Shown: positions 31,064-43,757, numbered from the stretch's first letter. The stretch: DNA of 64,000 nt from Pectobacterium aquaticum (GCF_003382565.3 NZ_CP086253.1:372001-436000); one strand, 5' to 3'. Translations and numbers: made by a program. The notes: generated by a model from the sequence alone, not told the origin.

Positions 31064-32101
31064 ATGAATATTGAGGGGCATTATCAATACCCCGGATTGG
31101 CGGCCCGCGTGGCCGCTTCTCTTCATTTAACGGACAACGGTTCGATAATGGTGTTGAACACTGGGTCATCGAATACGACATTTGCATTAGAGCAGGTCAC
31201 GGTTTCCGATGCGCTGGGCTCGATTCCTCTAACGCTCACCTTTCCTGACGGTGGTCGCTTTGTTCCTGCCGACGATCCCACTTTTCGTGCGTGGTATTCC
31301 GCACGACGTCGCCCGGGACTTGTCCATCGCCTGGAACGCCATAAGCGTGGCGTCATTCTCACGCTATTTGCCACGATCTTGCTCGTCATAAACTACGTTT
31401 ACGTCGTTCTGCCGTGGGCAAGTTCTGCGCTGGCGCTACGGATGCCTAGCGCTATCGAACAACAGCTGGGACAACATACGCTGAAGTTATTACGCCACAG
31501 TGATTTTAAGCCTTCGAAACTGCCTGTTGAACGTCAGCAGGCGATGCAAGCGCTGTTTCAACAGGTTATGCCTGCTGATATGCGGGAAGACAAAACGCCA
31601 CTGCGCCTAGAAATGATGTCTGCGCCTATCGGGCCGAATGCCTTTATGCTGGCGAATGGCGCCCTAATTATCAGTGACGATCTGGTGAAGCTGGCGAAAA
31701 ATGACAACGAGCTGGCCGCCGTGATGTTGCATGAAATGGGGCACCACGCCTATCGCCATCCAATGCGCATGGTGGTGCGTTCATCGCTGGTATCCCTGAC
31801 TTTCATGTGGATGACGGGGGATGTCAGCGGCGTGGGGGATACCTTGTTGCAGTCTGCCGCTTTTATCAACGAGATGCAGTTTTCCCGCGATATGGAACGG
31901 GAAGCCGATGCATGGGCAATAGCAGAAATGCAGCTACAGGGCCGTTCGCTTCAGTCGATGCAGGCAATGTATCGGACCTTGATCGCTCACGACCACACTC
32001 AGGATGAGATTGATTCGCTGGATTTACCTGACTGGCTGAGTACGCACCCCGATATGGATGAGCGGCTGAAAGTCATTGAAAGCGAGATGAATAAGCACTA
32101 A
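31064..32101 (+). CDS. M48-family metalloprotease
   Basis: This 345-residue protein has one membrane helix (about residues 104-124, VILTLFATILLVINYVYVVLP) and a C-terminal zinc protease domain with VMLHEMGHHAYRHP, the HExxH motif at about residues 224-228. The third zinc ligand is probably the glutamate in MEREADAWAIAEM. The N-terminal 100 residues form a soluble beta-rich region. It follows yjgN after 9 bp and is probably co-transcribed. The substrate is unknown. Confidence 0.85.
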   Translation: MNIEGHYQYPGLAARVAASLHLTDNGSIMVLNTGSSNTTFALEQVTVSDALGSIPLTLTFPDGGRFVPADDPTFRAWYSARRRPGLVHRLERHKRGVILTLFATILLVINYVYVVLPWASSALALRMPSAIEQQLGQHTLKLLRHSDFKPSKLPVERQQAMQALFQQVMPADMREDKTPLRLEMMSAPIGPNAFMLANGALIISDDLVKLAKNDNELAAVMLHEMGHHAYRHPMRMVVRSSLVSLTFMWMTGDVSGVGDTLLQSAAFINEMQFSRDMEREADAWAIAEMQLQGRSLQSMQAMYRTLIAHDHTQDEIDSLDLPDWLSTHPDMDERLKVIESEMNKH

Positions 32102-32456
32102 TCCTCAGGTCTCACCTCTCACCTCTCACCTCGATCTAACCCTACCTTATGCCGATCGTGTGTGGTTTCACAGTACACGATCCCTTTCCTGTTAGATGCT
32201 TGAACAAAAAAAACACGATTTGCTGTTTTTATAAACGAGAATGTCGAACGAAAAGCATGAACTACGTAGCCAGTCGATTAACAAAAATGCGTTAAATATC
32301 ATCCTATTAAAAACTATCTGTAGAATCTCTCGCGATAAATAAAAAAATCAGAGAATAATATCTTTTTATTATTAGCTTGCTTATGTTTATTGGGATTTTT
32401 CCTAATAGGCATTAAAATCGCTGCTTCACGACTTCATGATTACCGACGAGTTATTT
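32102..32456. other. 355-bp intergenic region
   Basis: AT-rich, without a coding frame. It starts with three near-tandem copies of CTCACCT (32111-32130) and holds a small stem TATTGGGATTTTTCCTAATA at about 32390-32409. The promoter of the next gene must lie here; I see no clear regulator site. Confidence 0.4.
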
Positions 32457-33536
32457 ATGATTAACCGAATTTTATCAGGGGTGGTGGGTGTATTTCTGTT
32501 AATGCTGTCACCATTAACGCATGCACAGGCCAATTTCCCAGAGCCCCAAGAAGGCGACTGGATTGCGCCAGAATTTACCTTCAACAGCGGCGAAAAATTA
32601 AAAGATCTGCGTATTCATTACTACACGATCGGTGATAAGACCAAGCCCGCCATCTTATTGTTACATGGAACGAACCAGCCGATTAAGTCACTGCTAGCCA
32701 ATGGCTTTGGCGGGGAGCTGTTCGGACCAGGTCAGGCGCTGGATAGCAGCAAATACTTTATTATCATGCCGGAGAGCATCGGTTCTGGAAAATCGTCCAA
32801 ACCGTCAGACGGCTTACGGATGAAATTCCCACAGTACGATTATAACGATATGGTGCAGGCACAATATCGCTTAGTTAAAGAAGGGCTGGGCATTAACCAC
32901 CTGCGCCTGGTGATGGGATATTCCATGGGCGGCATGCAAACCTGGCTCTGGGGTGAGAAATTCCCAGACATGATGGATGCGCTGGTGCCAATGGCATCGC
33001 TGCCGAATGAGCTGTCTGGTCGTAACTGGATGATGCGCCGCATTTTGATTGAAGCCATCAAGAACGATCCAGTGTGGAACAACGGCGACTACACGCAGCA
33101 GCCGCCAACGCTGAAAACGGCCAATATTATGTTCAGTATTGCCACCACTGGCGGTACGCTCGCGTATCAGAGCAAAGCGCCGACGCGCGCGCAGGCGGAC
33201 AAACTGGTAGAAGAGCGCCTTGCGGCACCATCTACCAGCGATGCGAATGACTTTATTTATATCTGGGGTTCGTCTGCAAATTATAATGCGGCACCGGAAC
33301 TGAATAAAATTAAGGCCCCTGTTCTGGTGATTAACTCTGCGGATGATGAGCGTAATCCTATTGAAACAGGCATCCTAGAGAATGAGCTTAAAAAAATTAA
33401 GCAGGCGACATTGTTCCTTATTCCCGCCAGTAAAGATACCAGCGGACATGGCACCATGATGTCGGCGAAATTTTATAAAGATGAGTTGCAACGCTTCTTA
33501 GAAAAGAATCATTCTCAGAAAAATAATAAAAAATAA
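32457..33536 (+). CDS. Secreted alpha/beta-fold hydrolase, homoserine acetyltransferase-like
   Basis: From the ATG at 32457 the 359-residue protein has a clear signal peptide (MINRILSGVVGVFLLMLSPLTHAQA), so it is exported to the periplasm. The mature part has an alpha/beta-hydrolase fold: LLLHGTNQPIKS for the oxyanion side, the nucleophile elbow VMGYSMGGMQTW with Ser, an Asp candidate in VINSADDERNP, and a His in SGHGTMM. This matches the MetX-like subgroup, but export argues against methionine synthesis. The substrate is unknown. Confidence 0.82.
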   Translation: MINRILSGVVGVFLLMLSPLTHAQANFPEPQEGDWIAPEFTFNSGEKLKDLRIHYYTIGDKTKPAILLLHGTNQPIKSLLANGFGGELFGPGQALDSSKYFIIMPESIGSGKSSKPSDGLRMKFPQYDYNDMVQAQYRLVKEGLGINHLRLVMGYSMGGMQTWLWGEKFPDMMDALVPMASLPNELSGRNWMMRRILIEAIKNDPVWNNGDYTQQPPTLKTANIMFSIATTGGTLAYQSKAPTRAQADKLVEERLAAPSTSDANDFIYIWGSSANYNAAPELNKIKAPVLVINSADDERNPIETGILENELKKIKQATLFLIPASKDTSGHGTMMSAKFYKDELQRFLEKNHSQKNNKK

Positions 33537-33746
33537 AAATTAATGGTCGGCAGAAATCTTTTTCTGTCGGCCATCTTTTTCTTTATACGTTTCTTTGTTT
33601 TATTACGGTTTTATAACAAGTTTATTTCAGTTCGTGGAAATTCACACGTCTGGAAGATGAACAACGACTATTACGTAAATAACGGAACGGCTCTGCTCTG
33701 GAGCTGGTGCTCATCCTTTCTTATTCTCAGACTACAGGGATAATTT

Positions 33747-35366
33747 ATGTTTCGTAAGATAAAGATCCGTACTGCACTTAGCATGATGGTGTTTTCGTTA
33801 GCGGCATTACTGCTTTTCGTCGGCGTGTTAGGGTTGGTTGCCGTTCAGTCAGGGAATAAATCATTTGCTCGCGTTGATATGGACGTGCTGCCAGGGCTGG
33901 TTGCACTGAATGACAGCTCCGAACTGCTGTTGCGTGGTCGGTTGGATTTGCGTCTGTACGAATCATTAATGGGGAAAGGGGATGTCGAGGCGGCTAAAGT
34001 CGCGCTAGGGCGTGCCAGGGGCAAGGTCGACGGTGCCAGTGAAAAGTGGCAGGAATACCTGAAATACCCGCAGTCCGAAGCGGAGAAGGTCATTTCGGCG
34101 GACATGGCTGAAAAGCGTAACACGCTGATGCAGGAGTTTATCGATCCGGCATTTACGGCGCTTAATGCAGGGAATCTGGATGAATATCGCCAGCGTGCTG
34201 GGAAATCGACGGTGCTGTATGCCGCGTTTGATAAATCCTCTAAAGCGCTGGTTGCCTTTAAGTTGAAGAGCATTGATGAAGCCTACGCAGATTCAAATGG
34301 GCGTGTGGCGCTGATGGAAACCATCCTGTACGGTGCGATCGCCTGTGCTCTGCTGCTGGCGGTGCTGGCTTGGTCTGTGGTGACCAACATGATCGTGAAA
34401 CCGCTGAATCAGGCGATTTCCGTCTTTGATCGCATCGCCGAAGGCGACCTGCGGGCACAGATTGATAGCAGCGGAAAAAATGAAATTGCACAGTTGTTTG
34501 CTGCGGTTCAACGTATGCGTGACGGGCTGGAAAATATGGTGCGCGTGGTGCGTAACGGTACCGATGCAATCAGCGTAGGGGTTGAAGAAATCGCCTCCGG
34601 CAACATCGATCTTTCCAGCCGTACCGAGCAGCAGGCGGCTTCGTTGGATGAGACGGCTTCAAGTATGGAGCAGATCATGTCGACGGTGAAAAACAACGAA
34701 GACAACACGCGTAAGGCTAATCAACTGGCGCAGAAGGCCTCTGACTCCGCGTCTCGCGGCGGGAACGTTGTCTCCGAAGTGGTGGATACCATGCGTTCCA
34801 TCAAGCAGAGCTCTGCCAAGATCTCCGACATTGTTGGCGTAATCGACGGCATCGCTTTCCAGACCAACCTGCTGGCGCTGAACGCGGCGGTGGAATCTGC
34901 GCGTGCGGGTCAATACGGTAAAGGCTTTGCGGTGGTGGCTTCCGAAGTGCGGATGCTGGCTGCGCGCAGTGCGACGGCCGCGAAAGAGATCGGCACTATG
35001 ATCGATGATTCGCTCAGCCGTATTGAAAAGGGCGCGGGGCTGGTTGAAGTCGCGGGCAACACGATGGACGAAGTGCTGATGGATGTGAAAAAAGTGGTCG
35101 ATATTATGGATGAGATCACGCTGGCTTCCAGCGAGCAGAGTCGCGGTATTTCACAGATCAATATTGCCATCAACCAGATGGATGGTGTGACGCAGCAGAA
35201 TGCGTCTTTGGTATCCGAAGTCGCGACGTCAGCGAATTCACTTCAGGAGCAGGTTATTAATCTGCAACAGTCCGTTTCCCGTTTCCAGATCGCAAGAGAA
35301 AGCATGGAAATGGACAACGTGCTGCCCGGCTTGCGCCGGAACACTGTGCTGGCCGATGCCCGTTAA
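33747..35366 (+). CDS. Methyl-accepting chemotaxis protein
   Basis: This 539-residue chemoreceptor has an N-terminal membrane helix (about residues 11-31), a periplasmic four-helix ligand domain to about residue 190, a second membrane helix (TILYGAIACALLLAVLAWSVV), a HAMP domain (MIVKPLNQAISVFDRIAEGDL), and a cytoplasmic signalling hairpin with the tip [24 protein letters not shown]. It ends LRRNTVLADAR, without the WxxF tail that tethers CheR, so it probably relies on other receptors for adaptation. The last codons are part of a 57-bp sequence repeated at 37735. Confidence 0.93.
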   Translation: MFRKIKIRTALSMMVFSLAALLLFVGVLGLVAVQSGNKSFARVDMDVLPGLVALNDSSELLLRGRLDLRLYESLMGKGDVEAAKVALGRARGKVDGASEKWQEYLKYPQSEAEKVISADMAEKRNTLMQEFIDPAFTALNAGNLDEYRQRAGKSTVLYAAFDKSSKALVAFKLKSIDEAYADSNGRVALMETILYGAIACALLLAVLAWSVVTNMIVKPLNQAISVFDRIAEGDLRAQIDSSGKNEIAQLFAAVQRMRDGLENMVRVVRNGTDAISVGVEEIASGNIDLSSRTEQQAASLDETASSMEQIMSTVKNNEDNTRKANQLAQKASDSASRGGNVVSEVVDTMRSIKQSSAKISDIVGVIDGIAFQTNLLALNAAVESARAGQYGKGFAVVASEVRMLAARSATAAKEIGTMIDDSLSRIEKGAGLVEVAGNTMDEVLMDVKKVVDIMDEITLASSEQSRGISQINIAINQMDGVTQQNASLVSEVATSANSLQEQVINLQQSVSRFQIARESMEMDNVLPGLRRNTVLADAR

Positions 35367-35393
35367 TTGTTAAATGACTGAATCACCTGTTTT
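35337..35393. repeat. 57-bp direct repeat, copy 1 (3' end of chemoreceptor gene)
   Basis: The sequence from CGGAACACTGTGCTGGCCGA to ATCACCTGTTTT is identical at 37735-37791. It covers the last 27 coding bases, the TAA stop and 27 bases downstream. Confidence 0.95.
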
Positions 35394-35424
35394 GACCCCT
35401 GACAAACGTGTTTGTCAGGGGTAT
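35394..35424. terminator. Bidirectional terminator between the two chemoreceptor genes
   Basis: ACCCCTGACAAA-CGTG-TTTGTCAGGGGT is a perfect 12-bp stem shared by the convergent chemoreceptor genes, with a short T-rich side on the plus strand (ATTTTC). Confidence 0.8.
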
Positions 35425-35432
35425 TTTCAACA

Positions 35433-37103
35433 TTAGAAGCTGGTCCAGTCCCCTGAATTTTGGTGTGCAGCGCCAGCCGCCGCAGGAAGCATCGCTTTTG
35501 GCGATAAGGCTCGGTGTGTTAATTGTGGTGCAGAGATTGACGACTGATTGCCTGCCACTTTAAACACGGAGACCGCTCTAACAAGTAGGTCGGCTTGATC
35601 CTGAAGACTCAGTGCCGCTGCTGCTGATTCTTCCACGAGTGCGGCGTTCTGCTGTGTTGTCTGATCCATCTGATTGACCGCGATACCCACCTGATCAACC
35701 CCCGTAGATTGTTCCGCGCTGGCTGAGCTGATTTCTGCCACCGTATCAGTTAACTGACGAATAGCGCCCACGACTTGTTGCATGGTTTCCCCGGCTTTAT
35801 TCGCCAAATCGGATCCCTGTTCTACGCGCTCGACGCTTGTTGTGATCAACGTTTTAATCTCTTTTGCAGCCTCTGCGCTTCGCTGTGCCAGACTACGCAC
35901 TTCCCCTGCGACAACCGCGAATCCACGCCCTTGTTCGCCCGCTCGTGCTGCCTCTACCGCGGCGTTGAGAGCCAGTATGTTGGTCTGAAAAGCAATACTA
36001 TCAATGACATTGATGATGTCTGCAATGCTCCGGGAACTTTCGTCAATGGCCTTCATCGTTGCTACGACGTCATCAACCACCTGGCCTCCCTGCTGTGCCA
36101 CCGTGCTGGCGTTTTTGGCTAGCTGATCGGCCTGACGAGCATTATCGGCGTTATTTTTCACCGTCATGCCCAGTTGAGTCATGGTGGAAGAGGTTTCTTC
36201 TAACGCACTTGCCTGTTCTTCGGTTCGGGATGAAAGGTCCGCATTGCCTTGGGCAATTTGTATACTCGCGGTGGCGACACTCTCCGCATTATCTCTGACA
36301 GTGATGACCGTTTTGGTCAGCGAGGATTGCATATCACGCATTGCTTCCAGCAACTGGCCTACTTCATCACGGCTATCGACTGCAATCGTTCCACGCAGGT
36401 CACCTTCGCCAATGCGCTGAGCAGAAGATAGCGCAATGGATAAAGGCGCGGTCACACTGCGCGTCAGCAACCAGGCAATCAGCATCCCTAAAATGGCTGA
36501 AAAGGCTGACAGTAAGAGTGTCCAGAACAGGGCTTCGGAAATAAATAACTTTGTCTCAACTTTGGACTTGTCGACGTTTTCTTGTTGATAATCAAGAAGC
36601 TCGCCCAGTTTAGTGAAATAACTTTTTTGAATTTTAGCGACATCATTGAATAAAAATGCCGTTGCCTGTTCATCCGTCCCTTCAATGGCATAGGTTATGG
36701 CTTGATCAATAGTAATGCCATATTGTTTTCTTATGCCTGTTAATTCATCAAACAGTTCCCGACCTTTCCCAAATTTTATTATGTTGTCTAAATGACTATA
36801 TGTCGCGTTTGAGGTTGTCGTTATAGCAGTGATAGTTTGTCTTAAATTCTGTTTTTCCTGACGTTTATCACCGGGGAGTAGGATAATATCCCGTACTGTC
36901 TGGATGTTGTTATTTAAATGGTCTCTTATATCGCGTAACAGATTGGTCTTAACTATTCTATCTTCGGTAATTTTATCGACCTCTTTTTCTATGTTTTTTA
37001 TAAAAACATATTCGAGCGACGACAGTGTCAACGTTAGTGTAATCAGTAACCCGAACCCCAGAAAGAGTCGATTGCCAATTCTCATATTCTTCAAAAAATT
37101 CAT
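35433..37103 (-). CDS. Methyl-accepting chemotaxis protein with CheR-tether tail
   Basis: This 556-residue chemoreceptor has membrane helices at about residues 12-31 and 190-212, a periplasmic four-helix domain between them, a HAMP domain and a signalling hairpin with the canonical tip [39 protein letters not shown]. It ends GDWTSF; the WxxF pattern is the CheR/CheB docking pentapeptide. The ligand is unknown. The gene lies within a segment bounded by two 57-bp direct repeats. Confidence 0.93.
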   Translation of the reverse strand: MNFLKNMRIGNRLFLGFGLLITLTLTLSSLEYVFIKNIEKEVDKITEDRIVKTNLLRDIRDHLNNNIQTVRDIILLPGDKRQEKQNLRQTITAITTTSNATYSHLDNIIKFGKGRELFDELTGIRKQYGITIDQAITYAIEGTDEQATAFLFNDVAKIQKSYFTKLGELLDYQQENVDKSKVETKLFISEALFWTLLLSAFSAILGMLIAWLLTRSVTAPLSIALSSAQRIGEGDLRGTIAVDSRDEVGQLLEAMRDMQSSLTKTVITVRDNAESVATASIQIAQGNADLSSRTEEQASALEETSSTMTQLGMTVKNNADNARQADQLAKNASTVAQQGGQVVDDVVATMKAIDESSRSIADIINVIDSIAFQTNILALNAAVEAARAGEQGRGFAVVAGEVRSLAQRSAEAAKEIKTLITTSVERVEQGSDLANKAGETMQQVVGAIRQLTDTVAEISSASAEQSTGVDQVGIAVNQMDQTTQQNAALVEESAAAALSLQDQADLLVRAVSVFKVAGNQSSISAPQLTHRALSPKAMLPAAAGAAHQNSGDWTSF

Positions 37104-37734
37104 TATGGTACTAATCCTTTCTTATACTGTTTATATTATTTTTTACATACATAATGATCGCTCTATACGTGGAGTGATTCATCATTTTCTGCACCTGGTT
37201 TATTCCCCTGACGTTTACGTCAGAGGAATGAATTGGCAGCTTCCCTTTACCTGCCATGAACGTTTGCGTGAACACGTTACTTTTTCATTCATTTTAGCCC
37301 TATGGATACTGTCGGCAGAGCTGAGACATTCTTTATTTATATTTTATGTTATTGATATATATGGTTTTTACTCCGTTACTGGATCGGTCGGGGCGCAATG
37401 TGTAATCGCTTTTATCAACCCTATTCTGATTTGAAACATAACCAAGTGTAATGTTTACCTATAGCCTCACGCTATAGTAATCCTATTATCGATCGAATTC
37501 ACCAATCATTAGGCCGTTCAATTTTTCATATTCGATCGTTAATTTCTATCAAAAATAAGCAATAGATTTTTAGAAATAAAGTAAGGGATTAGATAATTCA
37601 TCTGTCGTTACGCTAAATAGCGTTGTTTTTATTCACGGCTATTCGGCGGTATTTAGTGGATAACGCTTAATTAGAGAAAATTTGCATAGTAAAATGAATT
37701 GAATAATGAAGGAGACATGCTGCTAGTTCTTTAT
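37104..37734. other. 630-bp AT-rich region upstream of the second chemoreceptor gene
   Basis: I see no convincing gene. A short perfect palindrome CTGACGTTTACGTCAG lies at 37208-37223, about 105 bp upstream of the chemoreceptor start, and could be a regulator site. The rest is AT-rich, with promoter-like stretches. Confidence 0.4.
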
Positions 37735-37791
37735 CGGAACACTGTGCTGGCCGATGCCCGTTAATTGTTAAATGACTGAATCACCTGTTTT
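37735..37791. repeat. 57-bp direct repeat, copy 2 (orphan tail of a chemoreceptor gene)
   Basis: This stretch is identical to 35337-35393, including the final codons and stop of the chemoreceptor gene, but no receptor gene precedes it. Directly after it, CACCTGTTTTCGCT and AGCGAAGACAGGTG (about 37784-37825) form a long hairpin with one G-T pair, a likely terminator. Confidence 0.9.
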
Positions 37792-37837
37792 CGCTACTGT
37801 TATGTGGACAGCGAAGACAGGTGACTCATACACGTAT

Positions 37838-38383
37838 TCATTCATCGATAAACGGCATGGGAACCGTCAGGGTTAACCAGACGCCGTTATCCGCCTGATA
37901 AAAAATTATCCCTTGTTGATGCATTTCCTGCGCCCTTATTTTTAATACTACGGGCTTGCCATGCCGCTGGCCGACGTTTATCGCCGTGGCTTCATCGGCA
38001 GACAAGTGCACATACTGACGTGAACCAGAAAGCAAACCCTGCTGATTTATCGAGTCGACAAATCGGGTTGCTGTGCCGTGGTAAAGAAATTCGGGCGGCA
38101 CTTTGGGCTCATAACGCATATCGACCTGCGATGATGAGTGCCCCTGCGCTGCACGGATCGATAACCCATCCGGCGAAATAGAAAACCGCTTTTTGTCACT
38201 GTTATCAACGACAGACTGAATCACTTCTCTGGTAAGAAGCCGTCCATCTTTAGCCGCAGCCGTAATCAGTCCCGCTATGTTTGCCCAGCCGTCGCTGTTC
38301 AGCGTTAACCCAATAGCTTCGGGCTTGTGCCGTAAAACGTAGCTAAGAAACTTGCTGACCTCAGCATGATTCGTGTTGCTCAT
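37838..38383 (-). CDS. kptA: RNA 2'-phosphotransferase KptA (Tpt1 family)
   Basis: KptA removes an internal 2'-phosphate from RNA with NAD+; in eukaryotes this finishes tRNA splicing, while the bacterial role is unclear. The 181-residue protein from the ATG at 38383 has the family marks: [16 protein letters not shown] with the Arg-His, LYHGT near 120, [24 protein letters not shown] with catalytic His and Arg, and GVWLT near the end. A longer start at 38404 is possible but less likely. Confidence 0.92.
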   Translation of the reverse strand: MSNTNHAEVSKFLSYVLRHKPEAIGLTLNSDGWANIAGLITAAAKDGRLLTREVIQSVVDNSDKKRFSISPDGLSIRAAQGHSSSQVDMRYEPKVPPEFLYHGTATRFVDSINQQGLLSGSRQYVHLSADEATAINVGQRHGKPVVLKIRAQEMHQQGIIFYQADNGVWLTLTVPMPFIDE

Positions 38384-38440
38384 TGTGTTACTCCCTTCAT
38401 GCATTTTGTGAGGTGAATCAGTGTGAAGTGAATAAAATAA

Positions 38441-38466
38441 AAAGCCTCGTTTTGCAACGAGGCTTT
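38441..38466 (-). terminator. valS terminator
   Basis: AAAGCCTCGTT (38441-38451) pairs perfectly with AACGAGGCTTT (38456-38466), followed on the minus strand by TTATTTTATT. It lies about 40 bp after the valS stop. Confidence 0.85.
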
Positions 38467-38503
38467 CGTACTTGCCGTACTACCGCTAGAAAATCGGTGA
38501 GCG

Positions 38504-41374
38504 TTACAGCGCAGCGATGACCGCGTGCTGATCCAGCAGTTTGGCTTTCGCTACGGCGTAACCGTCCAACTTCTCGCGCTCTTTGGCTACGACCGCTTCC
38601 GGTGCGCGAGCCACAAAGCCTTCGTTGGACAGCTTGCTTTCGATGCGCTCAATCTCTGCTTCGATTTTCGCTACTTCTTTCGTCAGACGATCCAGCTCTG
38701 CCGCTTTATCGATCAGGCCTGCCATCGGAATTAACAGCTCGGCACCATCAATGAGTTTAGTGACGGAAACCGGACCTTTATCGCCCGCAGGCAGCAGCGT
38801 AATGCTTTCCAGACGCGCCAGCGTTTGGATGAAGCTGCGGTTCTCTTCCACGCGACGCTGTGCTTCACCAGTGACATCACGCAGTAACACTTCCAGCGGT
38901 TTGCCCGGGGCGATGTTCATTTCTGCGCGAATGTTACGCACTGCGATAATCGCCTGCTTGATCCACTCCAGATCGTTCAGCGCCAGCGTATCTTCCTGCG
39001 CTGCATCGAACTCAGGGAACGGCTGCAACATGATGCTTTCATTTGTACGAACAGCGGCGCTAATGCCTTTCAGCGTTTTAACGCGTAGCCAGATGGTTTC
39101 GGTAATGAATGGAATAATCGGATGCGCCAGACGCAGCAACGCTTCCAGTACGGTAACCAGCGTGTGACGCGTACCGCGCAGTTCCGCTTCTGAACCGCCA
39201 TTCATAACGGGTTTCGTCAGCTCCAGATACCAGTCACAGAACTGGTTCCAGGTGAATTCGTACAGAATGTTGGCCGCAATATCAAAGCGATAGCCGTCCA
39301 GCGCCTCGCGGTAGGCTTTCACCGTGCGGTTGAATTCTGCCAGAATCCAGCGGTCGGCCAGTGACAGCACTTTCTCGCCTGCGCCAAAGCCACAATCCTG
39401 ATCTTCGGTGTTCATCAGCACAAAACGGCTAGCGTTCCACAGCTTGTTACAGAAGTTGCGGTAACCTTCCAGACGCTTCATGTCCCAGTTGATGTCGCGA
39501 CCGGTAGAGGCCAGCGCCGCCAGCGTGAAGCGCAGGGCGTCCGTACCGTGAGGCTCGATACCGTTCGGGAACTGTTTCTCGGTACGCTTGCGGATTTTTT
39601 CCGCCAGCTGCGGCTGCATCATGTTGCCAGTACGTTTTTCCAGCAGGACTTCCAGCGAAATGCCGTCCACCATATCCAGCGGGTCGATAACATTCCCTTT
39701 GGATTTGGACATCTTCTGGCCTTCATCATCACGGATCAGGCCGGTCATGTAGACGGTATGGAATGGCACCTGTGGTTTGCCGTCTTCATCTTTGATGAAG
39801 TGCATGGTCAGCATGATCATGCGGGCAATCCAGAAGAAGATGATGTCGAAGCCGCTGACCATCACACTGCTCGGGTGGAAAGCTTTCAGATCTGGCGTTT
39901 GTTCTGGCCAACCCAGCGTAGAGAACGTCCACAGCCCAGATGAGAACCAGGTATCCAGTACGTCTTCATCCTGATTCAGAACGACATCGTCAGCGAGGTT
40001 GTTTTCACTGCGTACTTCCGCTTCGGTGCGACCGACATAGACGTTGCCATTGGCATCGTACCAGGCCGGAATGCGGTGACCCCACCACAACTGACGGGAG
40101 ATACACCAGTCCTGAATGTCGCGCATCCAACTGAAGTACATGTTTTCGTACTGTTTTGGTACGAACTGGATGCGACCATCTTCCACCGCTTCCACCGCTG
40201 GCTTAGCCAGCACGGCAGCACGCACATACCACTGGTCGGTCAGCATCGGCTCAATCACAACACCGCCACGGTCACCGTAAGGAACGGTCAGATCGTGCGC
40301 TTTGATCTCTTCCAGCAGGCCGAGCTCATCGAATGCGGCTACCAGCGCTTTACGTGCGGCAAAACGCTCCAGACCCTGGAAGGCTTCGGGAATGTCGCTG
40401 CTGCAAGTGGTGCTGGCTTCGCCATTGGTATCAAAGATTTCAGCGCTCTGGCGGATATCACCGTCGAACGTCAGGATATTGACCATCGGCAACTGGTGGC
40501 GTTTACCGACTTCGTAGTCGTTGAAGTCGTGCGCTGGCGTGATCTTCACACAGCCGGTGCCTTTTTCCATATCGGCATGTTCGTCGCCAACGATCGGAAT
40601 ACGACGGCCAATCAGCGGCAAGATCACCTCTTTGCCGATCAGATCTTTATAACGCGGATCTTCCGGGTTAACGGCGACACCGGTATCACCCAGCACGGTT
40701 TCCGGGCGGGTGGTCGCGACGACCAGATAGTCTTTACCGTCGGCGGTTTTCACACCATCGGCCAGCGGGTAGCGCAGGTGCCACATCGATCCTTTCACTT
40801 CGCGATTTTCTACTTCCAGATCGGAAATCGCGGTGCGCAGTTTCGGATCCCAGTTCACCAGACGCTTGCCACGGTAAATCAGGTCTTCTTTATACAGACG
40901 GACGAACACTTCTTTCACCGCGTTGGACAGGCCTTCATCCATGGTGAAGCGCTCGCGCTCCCAGTCGACGGAGTTACCCAGACGACGCATCTGATTGGTA
41001 ATGTTGCCACCGGATTCACCTTTCCACTGCCAGATTTTGTCGATGAACGCTTCGCGGCCGTAATCGTGGCGAGTTTTGCCTTCTTCTGCGGCGATCTTGC
41101 GCTCAACGACCATTTGCGTGGCGATACCCGCGTGGTCAGTACCCGCCTGCCACAGGGTATTTTTGCCCTGCATGCGCTGATAGCGGATCAACGTATCCAT
41201 AATGGTTTGCTGGAAAGCATGACCCATATGCAAGCTGCCGGTGACGTTGGGCGGCGGGATCATGATGCTGAAGCTTTCTTTACTCGTGTCGCCGTGCGGC
41301 TTGAAGTAGCCTTGCTTTTCCCAGTGTTCGTAGAGCGGCTGCTCGATATCTTGCGGGTTATATTTCGTTTCCAT
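38504..41374 (-). CDS. valS: Valyl-tRNA synthetase
   Basis: ValS charges tRNA-Val. The protein (956 residues from the ATG at 41374) is a class I synthetase. It has the HIGH-like [15 protein letters not shown] at about residues 39-53, the large CP1 editing domain ([15 protein letters not shown]), the KMSKS motif in [15 protein letters not shown], the anticodon-binding helical domain, and a C-terminal coiled coil ([22 protein letters not shown]). It is followed by its terminator and preceded by holC, as in E. coli. Confidence 0.97.
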   Translation of the reverse strand: METKYNPQDIEQPLYEHWEKQGYFKPHGDTSKESFSIMIPPPNVTGSLHMGHAFQQTIMDTLIRYQRMQGKNTLWQAGTDHAGIATQMVVERKIAAEEGKTRHDYGREAFIDKIWQWKGESGGNITNQMRRLGNSVDWERERFTMDEGLSNAVKEVFVRLYKEDLIYRGKRLVNWDPKLRTAISDLEVENREVKGSMWHLRYPLADGVKTADGKDYLVVATTRPETVLGDTGVAVNPEDPRYKDLIGKEVILPLIGRRIPIVGDEHADMEKGTGCVKITPAHDFNDYEVGKRHQLPMVNILTFDGDIRQSAEIFDTNGEASTTCSSDIPEAFQGLERFAARKALVAAFDELGLLEEIKAHDLTVPYGDRGGVVIEPMLTDQWYVRAAVLAKPAVEAVEDGRIQFVPKQYENMYFSWMRDIQDWCISRQLWWGHRIPAWYDANGNVYVGRTEAEVRSENNLADDVVLNQDEDVLDTWFSSGLWTFSTLGWPEQTPDLKAFHPSSVMVSGFDIIFFWIARMIMLTMHFIKDEDGKPQVPFHTVYMTGLIRDDEGQKMSKSKGNVIDPLDMVDGISLEVLLEKRTGNMMQPQLAEKIRKRTEKQFPNGIEPHGTDALRFTLAALASTGRDINWDMKRLEGYRNFCNKLWNASRFVLMNTEDQDCGFGAGEKVLSLADRWILAEFNRTVKAYREALDGYRFDIAANILYEFTWNQFCDWYLELTKPVMNGGSEAELRGTRHTLVTVLEALLRLAHPIIPFITETIWLRVKTLKGISAAVRTNESIMLQPFPEFDAAQEDTLALNDLEWIKQAIIAVRNIRAEMNIAPGKPLEVLLRDVTGEAQRRVEENRSFIQTLARLESITLLPAGDKGPVSVTKLIDGAELLIPMAGLIDKAAELDRLTKEVAKIEAEIERIESKLSNEGFVARAPEAVVAKEREKLDGYAVAKAKLLDQHAVIAAL

Positions 41375-41386
41375 TATGCTCAAAAT

Positions 41387-41836
41387 TCAGTGAGTTGGCG
41401 GCGTAGCCGTGGTCAATTGGAAGCCGACGCTGCGATAGGTTTTATAGCGGTCGCGCGCCAACTGTTTCAAGGAGTCTTCGTAAGGGACAAAGTCTATCAC
41501 TTCATGGAAAGCGGTGGCAAAATCTGCGAACTGTGGCAATAGGCTGATCAGCAGATCCCGTGGCGCGTTGCCACGCCGCTGCGGCCATGCCAGTTCGACC
41601 GGCGCGCCGTGACGCGGCCCTTCGCCTGCCAGATTATGCGGCACGAATGCATTGGGATCGCGCTGCCATAATGCTTCATCCAGTCTGATGGCCTGTTGCT
41701 CGTCTTCACAGGCAATCAGCACGCGCTTTCCTGCTCGCCAACGTTCTGCCGCCAGATCGCATGCCAGTGCCTCATGGGCGCTGAGCTCACCGCTTTTGCT
41801 GTCGTGTTCGAGAAGATAGAACGTTGCGTTTTTCAT
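41387..41836 (-). CDS. holC: DNA polymerase III chi subunit
   Basis: Chi links the clamp loader to single-stranded DNA binding protein. The 149-residue protein starts MKNATFYLLEHDSKSGELSAHEALACDLAAERWRAGKRVLIACEDE and contains the conserved FVPHNLAGEGPRHGAPVELAW. It lies between pepA and valS, the usual enterobacterial order, 12 bp from valS. Confidence 0.95.
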   Translation of the reverse strand: MKNATFYLLEHDSKSGELSAHEALACDLAAERWRAGKRVLIACEDEQQAIRLDEALWQRDPNAFVPHNLAGEGPRHGAPVELAWPQRRGNAPRDLLISLLPQFADFATAFHEVIDFVPYEDSLKQLARDRYKTYRSVGFQLTTATPPTH

Positions 41837-41875
41837 TGTTTACACTATTGATTGCTAAGAGCCAGAAAGTGATAA

Positions 41876-41893
41876 GGGCCGGAAGTCCGGCCC
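41876..41893 (-). terminator. Hairpin between pepA and holC
   Basis: GGGCCGGAAGTCCGGCCC is an almost perfect palindrome, about 70 bp after the pepA stop, followed on the minus strand by TTATC. It is probably a partial terminator between pepA and the holC-valS unit. Confidence 0.5.
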
Positions 41894-41963
41894 ATAAGAC
41901 GGCAATTACTTTATAAGGATAAGGCAATCGCTGGCTTTGGTCATCGCCGTTGACGTGAAAGTC

Positions 41964-43490
<1,527 letters not shown>

Positions 43491-43757
43491 TTAAAGACAA
43501 CCGCGGGGGCAACGGCTAGAATGTGACACTCCGTAATACTTCCCGCCGTTGCGTTAACATAACCTGTGTTAATCTTAACGACGTAACGAACCTGTTTTAG
43601 TGACTAATAAGCAGGTTCTGATACAACAGCTCAAACGCAGTGTGTTGTAATACAGTTTTAGCTAAGAGGTCAGCCAAAAATGAGTATAAATGGCGCGTTA
43701 GCGAAGAAACTATCGATTTTCCTGCAAAAAGACAAGTTTTCACAGGCGTAATTAAGC

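Noticed and set aside
32111..32130. Near-tandem CTCACCT copies as a regulatory repeat
   Set aside because: Only three short copies with no palindrome, between a stop codon and an AT-rich region; too little to support a function.
36904..37434. A 176-codon frame overlapping the start of the second chemoreceptor gene on the other strand
   Set aside because: More than a third lies antisense to the receptor gene and the rest has no conserved feature or ribosome-binding site.
40076..41542. A 488-codon open frame on the plus strand opposite valS
   Set aside because: It is the antisense shadow of valS, rich in His and Gln from reversed codons, without a ribosome-binding site or family motif.
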